Positions 46,381 to 54,705 of a DNA stretch of 64,000 nucleotides are shown here, in pieces (position 1 is the stretch's first letter; every line of letters begins with the position of its first letter). Both the position numbers and the translations under genes were made by a program. The stretch is from Palsa-504 sp963808615 (lineage in GTDB: Bacteria > Actinomycetota > Actinomycetes > Streptosporangiales > Streptosporangiaceae). Below the pieces are notes generated by a model. It ran no database searches and had not been told where the DNA came from. It saw only the letters and a program-made list of their open reading frames with translations. The stretch lies in assembly GCA_963808615.1 (NCBI GenBank), contig CAWEGV010000012.1:62001-126000 (forward strand). Direction: 5' to 3'.

Positions 46381-47478
46381 TCAGGCCGAGCGGGGGATGA
46401 GCCCGGCGGCGTGGACTGCCGCGGCCAGGGCGGCCGGGTTGCCCGTACGTGCGTGAACGTCGGCGGCGGTGTCGGCGAACTTGATTACGTGCTCGTCGCC
46501 GTGGGCCACGGCCCGGGCGAAGGCCTCATCGGCGGCACCCGGACCGGTCGGTGCTGCGGGCAGCGCCCCGGGCGGGGCGGGCACGGGCGGAGCATAGATG
46601 GCCGTGAGCGCGGCGGCCGCGTCCCACGCCGCTGCGGCGCTTGGCGCCCACAGGTCCTGGCTGAGCGCGGGCAGAGTCCGCAGGATGGCCGTGGGCGCGG
46701 TGGCGCTGTGCACGAGCATGACCGGGCTGCCGTGGCCATAGTCCAGGTAGCGGGTGACCGCGGTATCGGCCAGTGCGGCCAGCCAGGCCCTGGCTTGCTC
46801 CGGTGGGCCCTGGATGAACGGCGCGGCGAGCGCGGCAGGCCATCCGGCCAGTCCGGCCAGCCGGGGCAGGCGGTCGCGGAACCCGCCCGACTGGCTGGCG
46901 ATGCGCGGCACCGCGGCCAGCGCCGCCGCGGGAGTCAGGCCCGCTGCCTGCCGCCTGGCCTCCTCCACGATGGGCGCGGGCCCGGCAGGTGTCGGGGTAC
47001 CGGGGATGGGCTGCCAGCGGGCCGCCCAGTAGGCCAGGCCGTGGGCCAGCTCGGCGACGTGGACCGGGTCATCGCCGTCGGCCAGCAGCGCCCGAACCGC
47101 ATGGCCGACCCGGATAACGCCGTGGGTGGCGGACGCGGCCACGCCGGGCAGCAGCCGCGGCCACCAGGTACCCAGGACCTGCCGCCAGGGCTGTCCGGCG
47201 ACCTCGCGGCAGTAGAAAGCGGTCCAGTCGGCGGTGCGCCGCGGATTACCGAGCGCCTCGGCCCAGTCCGCTCCGATCGGGTCCATGCCCCGGGGGAAAT
47301 CCTCCAGCCGACGCACGTAGCCGTCCAGCCACGGGGCCACATCCTCGGCGCAGCCGTGGCGGACCATCGCCTCGGCTGCCATCGGACCGTGGTTGGACAA
47401 CCAGCCATCAAATTCGGGCCCGGTCCGGTGCAGCCGCTGGTAGGCCTCGTCCAGTATCCCCGCCGTATCGGATGCCAC
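46381..47478 (-). CDS. questin oxidase-like family protein (DUF4243)
   Basis: 365 residues. LDEAYQRLHRTGPEFDGWLS followed by NHGPMAAEAMV is the family's opening signature. PWRQVLGTWWPRLLPGVAAS, ATHGVIRVGHAVRAL and LAHGLAYWAARWQPIPGTP match conserved blocks including repeated His residues. The fungal relative is a Baeyer-Villiger-type oxidase (questin to demethylsulochrin); bacterial members are uncharacterised. Convergent with the acyltransferase gene, 35 bp apart. Confidence 0.85.
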   Translation of the reverse strand: MASDTAGILDEAYQRLHRTGPEFDGWLSNHGPMAAEAMVRHGCAEDVAPWLDGYVRRLEDFPRGMDPIGADWAEALGNPRRTADWTAFYCREVAGQPWRQVLGTWWPRLLPGVAASATHGVIRVGHAVRALLADGDDPVHVAELAHGLAYWAARWQPIPGTPTPAGPAPIVEEARRQAAGLTPAAALAAVPRIASQSGGFRDRLPRLAGLAGWPAALAAPFIQGPPEQARAWLAALADTAVTRYLDYGHGSPVMLVHSATAPTAILRTLPALSQDLWAPSAAAAWDAAAALTAIYAPPVPAPPGALPAAPTGPGAADEAFARAVAHGDEHVIKFADTAADVHARTGNPAALAAAVHAAGLIPRSA

Positions 47479-47566
47479 TCGTTGTCCTCCCGAACTCTTG
47501 GTTCTGCCCCTCGTCCCCTGAAGCGTCCCGCGACTCGCCGCGCCTATGCCGACGGCGACACTCCCG

Positions 47567-48499
47567 TCATGACGAAGCGATGCGACCGACGCTGATGACC
47601 ACCTTGCCTGGAGGCCGGTTGCCGCGCAGAGCGCAGAAGGCTTCTGGCAGGGCGGCTAGGTCGAAGACCGTCGAGACGACCGGGCGCAGCTGGCCCTGGT
47701 CGACCAGGTTGGCTAGTTCTCGCAGCTGGCCGCCGTCAGGTTCGACCACGAAGAACACGCTGCGAACGTCGCTGCGGCCGCCATTGCTCGTGCCCGGATC
47801 CTCGGCGATGGCCACCAGCATCCCGCCGCTGCGCAGCACCGGCCAGGAACGGGAGGTGCTGGTGCCGCCCACGGGGTCGATCACGACATCCACGTCGTGG
47901 ACGTGGTCCTCGAATCGGCCGGAGTAGTCCAGCACATCGCGGGCGCCGAGCCCGGCGACGAAGGCCAGATCCCGTGCGGAGGCGGTGGCGGTCACCCGGG
48001 CACCGTGCAGCACCGCGAGCTGGACGGCGTAGGCGCCGACACCGCCGGCGCCGCCGAGGACCAGGACGTGCTGCCCTGGCTGCAGTTGCACGTGCTGGTG
48101 CAGGGCCTGCCAGGCCGTGAGCGCACCAAGCGGGACGGCGGCCGCCTCGAGGTGATCCACGGAAGCGGGCTTAGGGGCGAGGTCGGCAGCAGGGGCGGTG
48201 ACGTACTCGGCGGCGGCGCCGGGGCGATCGAATCCGACCAGGCCGTAGATCTCGTCGCCGGGCCGCCAGCCGGTCACCCCGTGACCGGTCTCAGCCACCA
48301 CCCCGGACAGGTCATGGCAGGGGATGGCGGGCCAGCTCTCAGGCCAGGCGAGCTCGCCGGAGGTGATCGCGGTGGCGCGGACCTCGACGAGCAGTTCTCC
48401 CGGCCCCGGAGCCGGGACGGGAAGGCTCTCGCTGGTCAGGCCGGCCGGATCAGGGCTCGATGCGCACATGGCGCGCATGGTGCGGCCAGGGTCACTCAC
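47567..48499 (-). CDS. NADP-dependent zinc-less oxidoreductase (MDR family)
   Basis: 310 residues. GroES-like N-terminal domain (PAPGPGELLVEVRATAITSG, CHDLSGVVAETGHGVTGWRP, GDEIYGLVGFDRPGAAAEYV) and a Rossmann domain with VLVLGGAGGVGAYAVQLAVL. VDVVIDPVGG and PPGKVVISV close the fold. No zinc ligands are seen, as in quinone oxidoreductases and enone reductases. It is intact, unlike the related gene at 10.6 kb. Confidence 0.9.
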   Translation of the reverse strand: MSDPGRTMRAMCASSPDPAGLTSESLPVPAPGPGELLVEVRATAITSGELAWPESWPAIPCHDLSGVVAETGHGVTGWRPGDEIYGLVGFDRPGAAAEYVTAPAADLAPKPASVDHLEAAAVPLGALTAWQALHQHVQLQPGQHVLVLGGAGGVGAYAVQLAVLHGARVTATASARDLAFVAGLGARDVLDYSGRFEDHVHDVDVVIDPVGGTSTSRSWPVLRSGGMLVAIAEDPGTSNGGRSDVRSVFFVVEPDGGQLRELANLVDQGQLRPVVSTVFDLAALPEAFCALRGNRPPGKVVISVGRIASS

Positions 48500-48669
48500 G
48501 GTCCGTGTCCTTTCTGCCCGTCAGGGCCGGGCCGGTCGCATCGTGCGAGCCTGGGCAGATTCGAAGCTCACGTGGCGCATGGCTTCCTCCCGTGGATTAC
48601 AGTACGCCCACGTTATGACCGCAATGGCCTGTCCTCCAGGGCCAATCTCGCCTTGTTTTCCTGGGCCAG

Positions 48670-51600
48670 TCACCCGGCCATGTCGACAAAGCGGCTGTAG
48701 TGCCCCTGGAAGGCCACGGTCACGGTCGCAGTCGGGCCGTTCCGGTGCTTGGCCACGATCAGGTCCGCCTCCCCCGCCCGCGCCGATTCCTTCTCATACG
48801 CATCTTCGCGGTGGAGAAGTATTACTACGTCCGAGTCCTGTTCAATTGAATTGTGACTGATGAGGCCATCGACGATAAAGTTATGTGTGGCTTTCACTGT
48901 TGCGTCATAAACGGGCTGCGGTCCCAGTGACTCGATGCTCACGATCCGGTCCCAGTAGACGTCGCTGCTCGCGATCTCGCGGAGCGTCTCGGAGCCGAGC
49001 ACCTCGGCACATCGCATGAGGCGCTCCCTGGACGGGCAGCTCTTGTAGAGCGCAGTCCCGCCATAGCGGGTTCGGATTGCCGCCTGGAACTGGCGTTCGG
49101 TGAGTCCTGCCCGTATCCGTTCCGCCTTGACGATGTCCCAGACGCCGATCGGTATCGTGTCCACATTCGTGTTCGCCGGTCGCTCTTCCAGCAGTGCGGC
49201 CAGTTGTTTCGCTATTTCGCCGCGCCGACCGTGCACGCCGACGAGGCCGCAGAAGATCCTCAAGCTGGGGGAATCAGCCACGATGACGTGGTAGCCCGGC
49301 TGATAGCCGACCTTCCGGACCCGCCTGATACGCGCGACTATCTTCAGTCGGGCCAACAGGTGCGCAACGCCATGGGCGAGTTCACGGCTGGAGGACGCAT
49401 AGTAAGCCTTTGCGGCTGAACCGTCACGCCCGAGCCAGACGCAGCCGTCTGTCGCCCACAGATGGCGCAGAAATGTGCGGACCTCGGCATCGTCAGCGGA
49501 GTACAGGGCGGCCGGAAGACGCTTCTCATGCGACCGCAGGTTCTCTATCCCGAGTTCGCGGAACCATGCGTGCAGCGGGTTTCCGCGGCCATGCGTGCAG
49601 TGGTACGGCGCTGGGAGGTAGGTGTGCCACCACGTCTTCTGGGCAACCCGGCGCGGCGCTATGCCGAACTCCGCTGCCGCGGCAGCCTCCACGAACGCGA
49701 GGTTTTCCTCGTCGTTAGACGTGTAGTGCACGGGCTGGCTGCGAATCACGCAGCCGTCGCCGATCAGGTGGGCAAGCAGCCCTAGTCGGTATTCAGACCA
49801 GCCGAGACCGGCACTGACTGGCTCGGGGACATGGCGGGCAATGGCCAGCCGGTCGCCAGGGCGCAAATCCTCCAGGCGTCTCCATCCTGAAAAAGCGAGG
49901 AAAGGATGATTGGCGGATGCCTTCACCTCGCGCCCGGAGGCCAGCCGCAGCAGGTAGACCTCCTTCGTTCCCGAGTGGAAGACCTTGGTGATAGGGGCCG
50001 GAACCAGGCGGTACTGTTCGTCGAGCGACCAGAGGAGGACCCCCTCGCAGCCGTCGCGCATCAACTCGCCGAAGGTGACCGGTACGCCGGTGTCCGCGCG
50101 AAGCAGAGCCGTGTCCTCGGTCATGCAGCCCGACTCGCGGAGGTCCGACAGCATGGGCTTCTTGTCGGTGCGTTGTTCGGGGCTGCGGTTGAGCTGGGAC
50201 AACGCAACGACGGGAACCTCAAGTTCCTTGGCCAGCAGCTTGAGCGAGCGGGACAGGTCGGAGACTTCCTGCTGCCGGTTTTCGATCCGTTTCGGCGAGG
50301 ACATCAGCTGCAGGTAGTCGACGATAACGAACTTCAGGTCATGCCGCTGTTTCAGCCGACGGCACTTGGCCCGGATCTCCATCATGGCCATGTTCGGCGA
50401 GTCGTCGATGAACAGTGGCGCGTCGGCTACCTCGCTCATCCGCCGGGCCAGCCGGGCCCAGTCGTCGTCGTTCATCTGCCCGGTACGCATCGTCTGCAGC
50501 GGCACCCGGGCCTCGGCCGACAGCAGCCGCATGGTGATCTCGTTGCGCGCCATCTCCAGGCTGAACAGCACGGTCGTCATGCTGTGCCTGATCGCGGCGG
50601 CGCGGGCGAAGTCCAGGGCCAGTGTAGAGTTGTGCGTCGGGATCATGCTGCGGCCAGCCAGGTACAGGTGATCTACGCTGTCCACCTGCACGCATCGCAC
50701 GGGCTGCGATGGGGCCGACCTGACATTCACGATGTCCTGCCACCGCGTAGGCCAGGGATCTGAATATAGGCTGGCCGGGCCGGTGGCGTGCCATGTACGT
50801 CCTGCCCCGCCGAGCGAGGTTTCTCGTTGCCCCGTCCGAGCGGTCATCGCCACCGCATGGTTGGACTGGCCAAGCGCCTTGTCGTAGCGCAGAGTCTGGG
50901 CAATCGTCCCTGTCGTGACCACCTGCGGAGGCACGAGCTCGCGAATGGCGTTATACGGTTGGTTGGCGGGCTCCCCGGTCATGCGGTTCCAGGTAACCCA
51001 CTGGTGATTCTCGTCGGCGACGATCACCTCGCCGCCGGAGAACTCCATTTCGTAGCAGGGTCGCCCGCGCAGTACCGCGGTCGCCGCGACGACACGGGTC
51101 GGCTTGCCGCCCGCGCCAACCAGGTACTCGCCGACCTGGACTTCCCGCATCGTGGTCCATCCGGTGGGGGTCGGCAGCGGGGTGTCCAGCGCCAGGGCCT
51201 TGCCCATTCCGGGCCGGGCGGCTATGACGACCATCTGGCCGGGGTGCAGGCCGTTGGTGAGGATGTCGAGGTCGGCGAAGCCGGTCGGGACGCCGGTCAG
51301 GACTCCGCCGTGGCTGCCGATCGCCTCGATCTCGTCCAGCGCACCGGGCATGATCTCCGACAGCGAGTGATAGTCCTCGCTGGTCCGGCGCTCGGTGACG
51401 GCGTACACCTCGGCCTGGGCCCGGTCCACGAGCTCGTCGGCGTCCGCGTCGCCCGCGTAGCCGAACTGCACGATCCTGGTGCCCGCCTCCACCAGGCGGC
51501 GCAGGATCGCGCGCTCCCTGACGATGCGCGAGTAGTAGCCGGCGTTGGCCGCGGTCGGCACCGAGGCGATGAGCGTGTGCAGGTACGGGGCGCCCCCGAC

Positions 51601-51867
51601 CCGGGCGATCTCGCCGCGCCTGGTGAGCTCGTTCGCGACCGTGATGGCGTCGGCGGGCTCTCCCCGGCTGTACAGGTCGAGGATCGCGTCGTGGATCAGC
51701 TGGTGCGCCGGGCGGTAGTGGTCGGCCGCCCTGATGACCTCGATCACGTCCGAGATGGCATCCTTCGAGAGCAGCATCCCGCCGAGGACGCACTGCTCCG
51801 CAGCGACATCATGGGGCGGCGTACGCTCGAAGTCGTCGCTCCGCGGAGCGATCTCGGTGACGCTCAC
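48670..51867 (-). CDS. dnaB: replicative DNA helicase DnaB with two inteins
   Basis: 1065 codons; after removal of two inteins (residues 224-413 and 581-1006) a helicase of about 449 residues remains, the usual size. N-terminal domain: PPHDVAAEQCVLGGMLLSKD. RecA-like core: Walker A GMGK/STLAL split by intein 1, Walker B-like LKFVIVDYLQLMS, VVALSQLNRSPEQR, then LRESG/SIEQDSDVV split by intein 2. GTG start with GGGAGGGGG about 7 bases upstream. Unwinds DNA at the fork. It closes the rpsF-ssb-rpsR-rplI-dnaB block. Function depends on splicing. Confidence 0.96.
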   Translation of the reverse strand: MSVTEIAPRSDDFERTPPHDVAAEQCVLGGMLLSKDAISDVIEVIRAADHYRPAHQLIHDAILDLYSRGEPADAITVANELTRRGEIARVGGAPYLHTLIASVPTAANAGYYSRIVRERAILRRLVEAGTRIVQFGYAGDADADELVDRAQAEVYAVTERRTSEDYHSLSEIMPGALDEIEAIGSHGGVLTGVPTGFADLDILTNGLHPGQMVVIAARPGMGKALALDTPLPTPTGWTTMREVQVGEYLVGAGGKPTRVVAATAVLRGRPCYEMEFSGGEVIVADENHQWVTWNRMTGEPANQPYNAIRELVPPQVVTTGTIAQTLRYDKALGQSNHAVAMTARTGQRETSLGGAGRTWHATGPASLYSDPWPTRWQDIVNVRSAPSQPVRCVQVDSVDHLYLAGRSMIPTHNSTLALDFARAAAIRHSMTTVLFSLEMARNEITMRLLSAEARVPLQTMRTGQMNDDDWARLARRMSEVADAPLFIDDSPNMAMMEIRAKCRRLKQRHDLKFVIVDYLQLMSSPKRIENRQQEVSDLSRSLKLLAKELEVPVVALSQLNRSPEQRTDKKPMLSDLRESGCMTEDTALLRADTGVPVTFGELMRDGCEGVLLWSLDEQYRLVPAPITKVFHSGTKEVYLLRLASGREVKASANHPFLAFSGWRRLEDLRPGDRLAIARHVPEPVSAGLGWSEYRLGLLAHLIGDGCVIRSQPVHYTSNDEENLAFVEAAAAAEFGIAPRRVAQKTWWHTYLPAPYHCTHGRGNPLHAWFRELGIENLRSHEKRLPAALYSADDAEVRTFLRHLWATDGCVWLGRDGSAAKAYYASSSRELAHGVAHLLARLKIVARIRRVRKVGYQPGYHVIVADSPSLRIFCGLVGVHGRRGEIAKQLAALLEERPANTNVDTIPIGVWDIVKAERIRAGLTERQFQAAIRTRYGGTALYKSCPSRERLMRCAEVLGSETLREIASSDVYWDRIVSIESLGPQPVYDATVKATHNFIVDGLISHNSIEQDSDVVILLHREDAYEKESARAGEADLIVAKHRNGPTATVTVAFQGHYSRFVDMAG
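48850..50127 (-). mobile_element. intein 2 of DnaB, with LAGLIDADG-type homing endonuclease
   Basis: 426 residues, starting CMTEDTALLRADTG and ending DATVKATHNFIVDGLISHN before Ser+1. Block B is ASANHPFLAF. Endonuclease motifs LGLLAHLIGDGCV and FLRHLWATDGCV are dodecapeptide-like pairs. Cys1, the terminal His-Asn and Ser+1 fit the standard (class 1) splicing pathway. Insertion between LRESG and SIEQD, a conserved DnaB site. Confidence 0.92.
50629..51198 (-). other. intein 1 of DnaB, class 3-like mini-intein
   Basis: 190 residues between GMGK and STLALDF in the Walker A loop. It begins with Ala (ALALDTPLPTPTG), not Cys or Ser. It has W67 after His in ENHQW (block B), C169 in PVRCVQVDS (block F) and T188 in IPTHN (block G): the Trp-Cys-Thr set of class 3 inteins, which start splicing from the internal Cys. 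No endonuclease motif. The extein nucleophile is Ser+1. Confidence 0.85.
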
Positions 51868-52010
51868 CTGGCCCCCTCCCCCGTACGGGTGAACACGGAA
51901 CGAACGCGTTCCTGCTTTCGACTGACACCGTTGTAACCGATGGCTACGACATTTTGGCGCCGCGGGCGCCCAGGGCACCAGTCGGGCGGTGGAGGACAGC
52001 GGGGACAAGG

Positions 52011-52181
52011 TGTGGAGACACGCCGATCACGTTGTGCGCAGGCTGGGGAAATAGTTGTGGAAATAACGGGCGACAATGCCATATCATGCCCGCTAGCTGC
52101 ACGAACGTGATCCACTGGCTGTGCGGGAGAAAAACTTTCGCTGCGATTTTATGGCGGCAAAATCCACAGTCGCTATCCACA
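52011..52181. promoter_or_regulatory. cluster of DnaA-box-like 9-mers upstream of dnaB
   Basis: CTATCCACA at 52173-52181 matches the consensus TTATCCACA at 8 of 9 positions. Three weaker 7-of-9 sites: AAATCCACA (52160-52168), TGTGGAAAT (52056-52064) and TGTGGAGAC (52011-52019), the last two inverted. The surrounding 390 bp (51868-52259) is otherwise gene-free and should contain the promoters of dnaB's upstream-facing small gene and internal transcription of dnaB. Confidence 0.35.
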
Positions 52182-52259
52182 GCGGCGGGACGGCCGGTGG
52201 CGGGTACGGGCTGCGCAGAAGCGCCTACGCGGGCAGCGCCGGGCTGCTATCCTTCGACA

Positions 52260-52445
52260 GTGTGTTCTATCGACGATCCCGCCCTCAGGCGCGTGGCGGA
52301 GACCATCGATCGGCTCGAGGCCGACCGCCAGGCCGCGGATACGGCCGACCTGGAGGCACGGATCGCCGCCGTCTGGTCGATGGTGAGCGACATTGACCCG
52401 GAACTGGCCAGGCTGGCGTCCAGGTACCAGAACCGGCCTGATTAG
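52260..52445 (+). CDS. small helical protein of unknown function
   Basis: 61 residues from GTG: VCSIDDPALRRVAETIDRLE followed by a second helix ending LASRYQNRPD. Strongly helical, acidic, natural composition. No clear ribosome binding site. The stop overlaps the rplI stop by 4 bp (convergent). In other actinobacteria a short unknown gene also stands between rplI and dnaB, but I cannot show homology. Confidence 0.5.
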   Translation: MCSIDDPALRRVAETIDRLEADRQAADTADLEARIAAVWSMVSDIDPELARLASRYQNRPD

Positions 52446-52888
52446 CCGGCCACGATGTCGATGTCGACCGCGGCGCTGACCTCGGGATGCAGCCTAACGC
52501 GCACCTGGTGCGAGCCGATGGTCTTGATCGGGTCGCGGACCTCGATCCGGCGCCGGTCGAGCTCGGGACCGCCCGCCTCGCGCACCGCCGCCGCGATGTC
52601 GGCGGGGCCGACCGAGCCGAACAGCCGACCGCTGCCGCCCGCGCGCCGCCGCATCCGCACCTGCAGCCCCTCGAGCTGCGCGGCCACGGTCCTTGCGTCT
52701 TCCGCGCCGCGGATCTCCCTGGCTGACCTGGCCCGCTTGATCAGCTCGATCTGCTTCTCCGCGCCGCGGGTCCAGGGCATGGCGAAGCCGCGCGGGATCA
52801 GGTAGTTGCGGCCGTAGCCGGCCGCCACGTCCACCACGTCGCCGGGCGCGCCAAGACCGCTCACTTCCTGGGTGAGGATGAGCTTCAT
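52442..52888 (-). CDS. rplI: 50S ribosomal protein L9
   Basis: 148 residues. MKLILTQEVSGLGAPGDVVD, VAAGYGRNYLIPRGFAMPWT is the highly conserved L9 N-terminal domain; a connecting helix (AEKQIELIKRARSAREIRGA) and a C-terminal domain (RLFGSVGPADIAAAV) follow. The ATG giving MKL is chosen over an upstream ATG. Follows rpsR with a 28-bp gap. Confidence 0.97.
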   Translation of the reverse strand: MKLILTQEVSGLGAPGDVVDVAAGYGRNYLIPRGFAMPWTRGAEKQIELIKRARSAREIRGAEDARTVAAQLEGLQVRMRRRAGGSGRLFGSVGPADIAAAVREAGGPELDRRRIEVRDPIKTIGSHQVRVRLHPEVSAAVDIDIVAG

Positions 52889-52916
52889 CGGTGTCCCACT
52901 CATCTGCCTCGTCCCC

Positions 52917-53153
52917 TCACCGCGCCGTGCTCGTGTACGGCAGCAGCGCCATCTCCCGAGCGTTCTTTATCGCGGTCGCGACATCACGCTGATGGCGCGT
53001 GCAATTACCTGTCACCCGCCTGGCGCGGATCTTCCCGCGATCTGAGATGTACTTGCGGAGCAGACCGGTGTCCTTGTAATCGACGTAGACGATCCGCTCC
53101 TGGCAGAACACGCAGACCTTTTTCTTCGGCTTGCGTAGTGCTGGCTTGGCCAT
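52917..53153 (-). CDS. rpsR: 30S ribosomal protein S18
   Basis: 78 residues with VCVFCQERIVYVDYKDTGLL, RKYISDRGKIRARRVTGNCT and RHQRDVATAIKNAREMALLP, all S18 core. The CVFC plus C...H arrangement is the zinc-binding (C+) form. AAGGAG lies 7 bases before the ATG. Between ssb and rplI in the usual order. Confidence 0.97.
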   Translation of the reverse strand: MAKPALRKPKKKVCVFCQERIVYVDYKDTGLLRKYISDRGKIRARRVTGNCTRHQRDVATAIKNAREMALLPYTSTAR

Positions 53154-53232
53154 CGTGGTGCTCCTTAGCAGAGAAATAAGGGGCCCCGCCCGCGGCGGGG
53201 ATGGTCGATTCGGTGTGTATCTGGCTGATGTT

Positions 53233-53760
53233 CTAGAACGGGGGCTCGTCGGTATAGCCGCCCGGGCTGTCGGTGGCCCACGGGTCGGCGTCCCCGCCGC
53301 CGTAGCCTCCCTGGCCGCCCGAGGGCCGGCCGCCGGAGCCGCCCTGACCGGACCCCCCAGAACCGCCCTGGCCGCCGTAGCCTCCCGACCCGCGGGCGAC
53401 CCGGTTGACCTTGGCGGAGGCGTTGCGCAGGGAGGGCCCGACATCGTCTACCTCGACCTCGTAGACGGTGCGCTTCTCGCCCTCCTTGGTCTCATACGAG
53501 CGCTGCCGCAGCCGGCCCGAGACGATGACCCGCATCCCCCGGGTCAGGGACTCCGCCACGTTCTCCGCCGCCTGCCGCCACACGTTGCAGGTCAGGAACA
53601 GGCTGTCGCCGTCCTTCCACTCCCCGGTGGAATTGTCGCGGAACCGGGGCGTCGAGGCCACCCGGAACCGGGCCACCGGCTGCCCGGCCGGGGTGAACCG
53701 CAATTCCGGATCATCGACGAGGTTCCCCGCGATCGTGATCTGAGTGTCGCCTGCTGCCAT
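53233..53760 (-). CDS. ssb: single-stranded DNA-binding protein
   Basis: 175 residues. OB fold: DTQITIAGNLVDDPELRFTP, GQPVARFRVASTPRFRDN, SLFLTCNVWRQAAENVAESL and GMRVIVSGRLRQRSYETKEG. A Gly/Gln/Ser-rich linker about 125-160 leads to the conserved acidic tip ending DEPPF, which recruits repair and replication proteins. Protects single strands at the fork. Between rpsF and rpsR. Confidence 0.97.
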   Translation of the reverse strand: MAAGDTQITIAGNLVDDPELRFTPAGQPVARFRVASTPRFRDNSTGEWKDGDSLFLTCNVWRQAAENVAESLTRGMRVIVSGRLRQRSYETKEGEKRTVYEVEVDDVGPSLRNASAKVNRVARGSGGYGGQGGSGGSGQGGSGGRPSGGQGGYGGGDADPWATDSPGGYTDEPPF

Positions 53761-53822
53761 GGGAGTACTCCGGATCGCTAACGAATTCTGCCTGCTGGGA
53801 GAACGGGCCGCCGAAGCCGCGC

Positions 53823-54116
53823 TCAGTGGTGATGCTCGGGCCGCGTGACCTTCGTCCGCAGCACGGCCTCGTTCAGGTTGAGCTGACGGTCGAGTTCCTG
53901 TACCACGCTCGGCTCGGCGGTCAGGTCCACGACGGCGTAGATGCCCTCTGATTTCTTCTCGATCTGATACGCAAGGCGGCGCTTGCCCCAGACGTCGACC
54001 TTGTCGACCTTGCCGCCGCCGCCCGTCACGACCTTGAGGAACTGGTCGAGCGACGGCTGGACGGCGCGCTCCTCGAGGTTGGGATCGAGGATGATCATTA
54101 GCTCGTAATGGCGCAT
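53823..54116 (-). CDS. rpsF: 30S ribosomal protein S6
   Basis: 97 residues: MRHYELMIILDPNLEERAVQ, VDVWGKRRLAYQIEKKSEGI and YAVVDLTAEPSVVQELDRQL are S6 hallmarks. GAGGAGG lies about 11 bases before the ATG. First gene of the rpsF-ssb-rpsR-rplI-dnaB series on the minus strand. Confidence 0.97.
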   Translation of the reverse strand: MRHYELMIILDPNLEERAVQPSLDQFLKVVTGGGGKVDKVDVWGKRRLAYQIEKKSEGIYAVVDLTAEPSVVQELDRQLNLNEAVLRTKVTRPEHHH

Positions 54117-54363
54117 GAGCGTCGCAGCCTCCTCTGGACTGATGCGGCCACGGTCCTTCCGTGGCAGGAGGTGTCGCGGGCACGGGCCGGACCGATGCCG
54201 GCCGGTCGCCCGCAGCGGCGCTAGTGTATCCAACATCCGCGAGCCCGCGGTAACCGGGCGAAGGACCGCCGCGCCCGGCCGGCGTGGATTCCTGGCCGGG
54301 CAGACAGGGAAGGCTGTCCGGTGGAACCATATGCTGTGAATCCAGAGCAGGGAGGTGGTCATC

Positions 54364-54690
54364 GTGGCAAGCACCGATCAGGATCAGCCGCGCTCGCACA
54401 TCCTGAACTCTCACGGACAGCGGCACACGGTCCTGAACGTCATGACCATTTTCACGGTGGTGGACGGCCTGATCTCCTTCGTCATCGGGCTGTTCATCCG
54501 GAACGCGCCGAGCGCCGCGGCGGCGTGGCACATCATCGCGACCGCCACCGGGCTGGCCGCGATCCTGGTCGGGTTGTACGCGCAGATGATCTCGGCCACC
54601 CGCGAGCAGCGAGTGCTCATCGTGGCCGGCATGATCGCCGGGTTCGTCGGGCTGGCCCTCGGCCTGTCCAAGGGCGGCTTCATCGCGTAG
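54364..54690 (+). CDS. small membrane protein, hypothetical
   Basis: 108 residues with three predicted helices: NVMTIFTVVDGLISFVIGLF, AWHIIATATGLAAILVGLYA and QRVLIVAGMIAGFVGLALGL. The N-terminus RSHILNSHGQRHTVLN is polar. The GTG at 54364 is preceded by GGGAGG with 7-8 bases between; a GTG at 54355 is possible. Function is unknown. Transcribed opposite to rpsF and toward nfo, 15 bp downstream. Confidence 0.75.
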   Translation: MASTDQDQPRSHILNSHGQRHTVLNVMTIFTVVDGLISFVIGLFIRNAPSAAAAWHIIATATGLAAILVGLYAQMISATREQRVLIVAGMIAGFVGLALGLSKGGFIA

Positions 54691-54705
54691 GGCTAGGCTC
54701 GGTGC

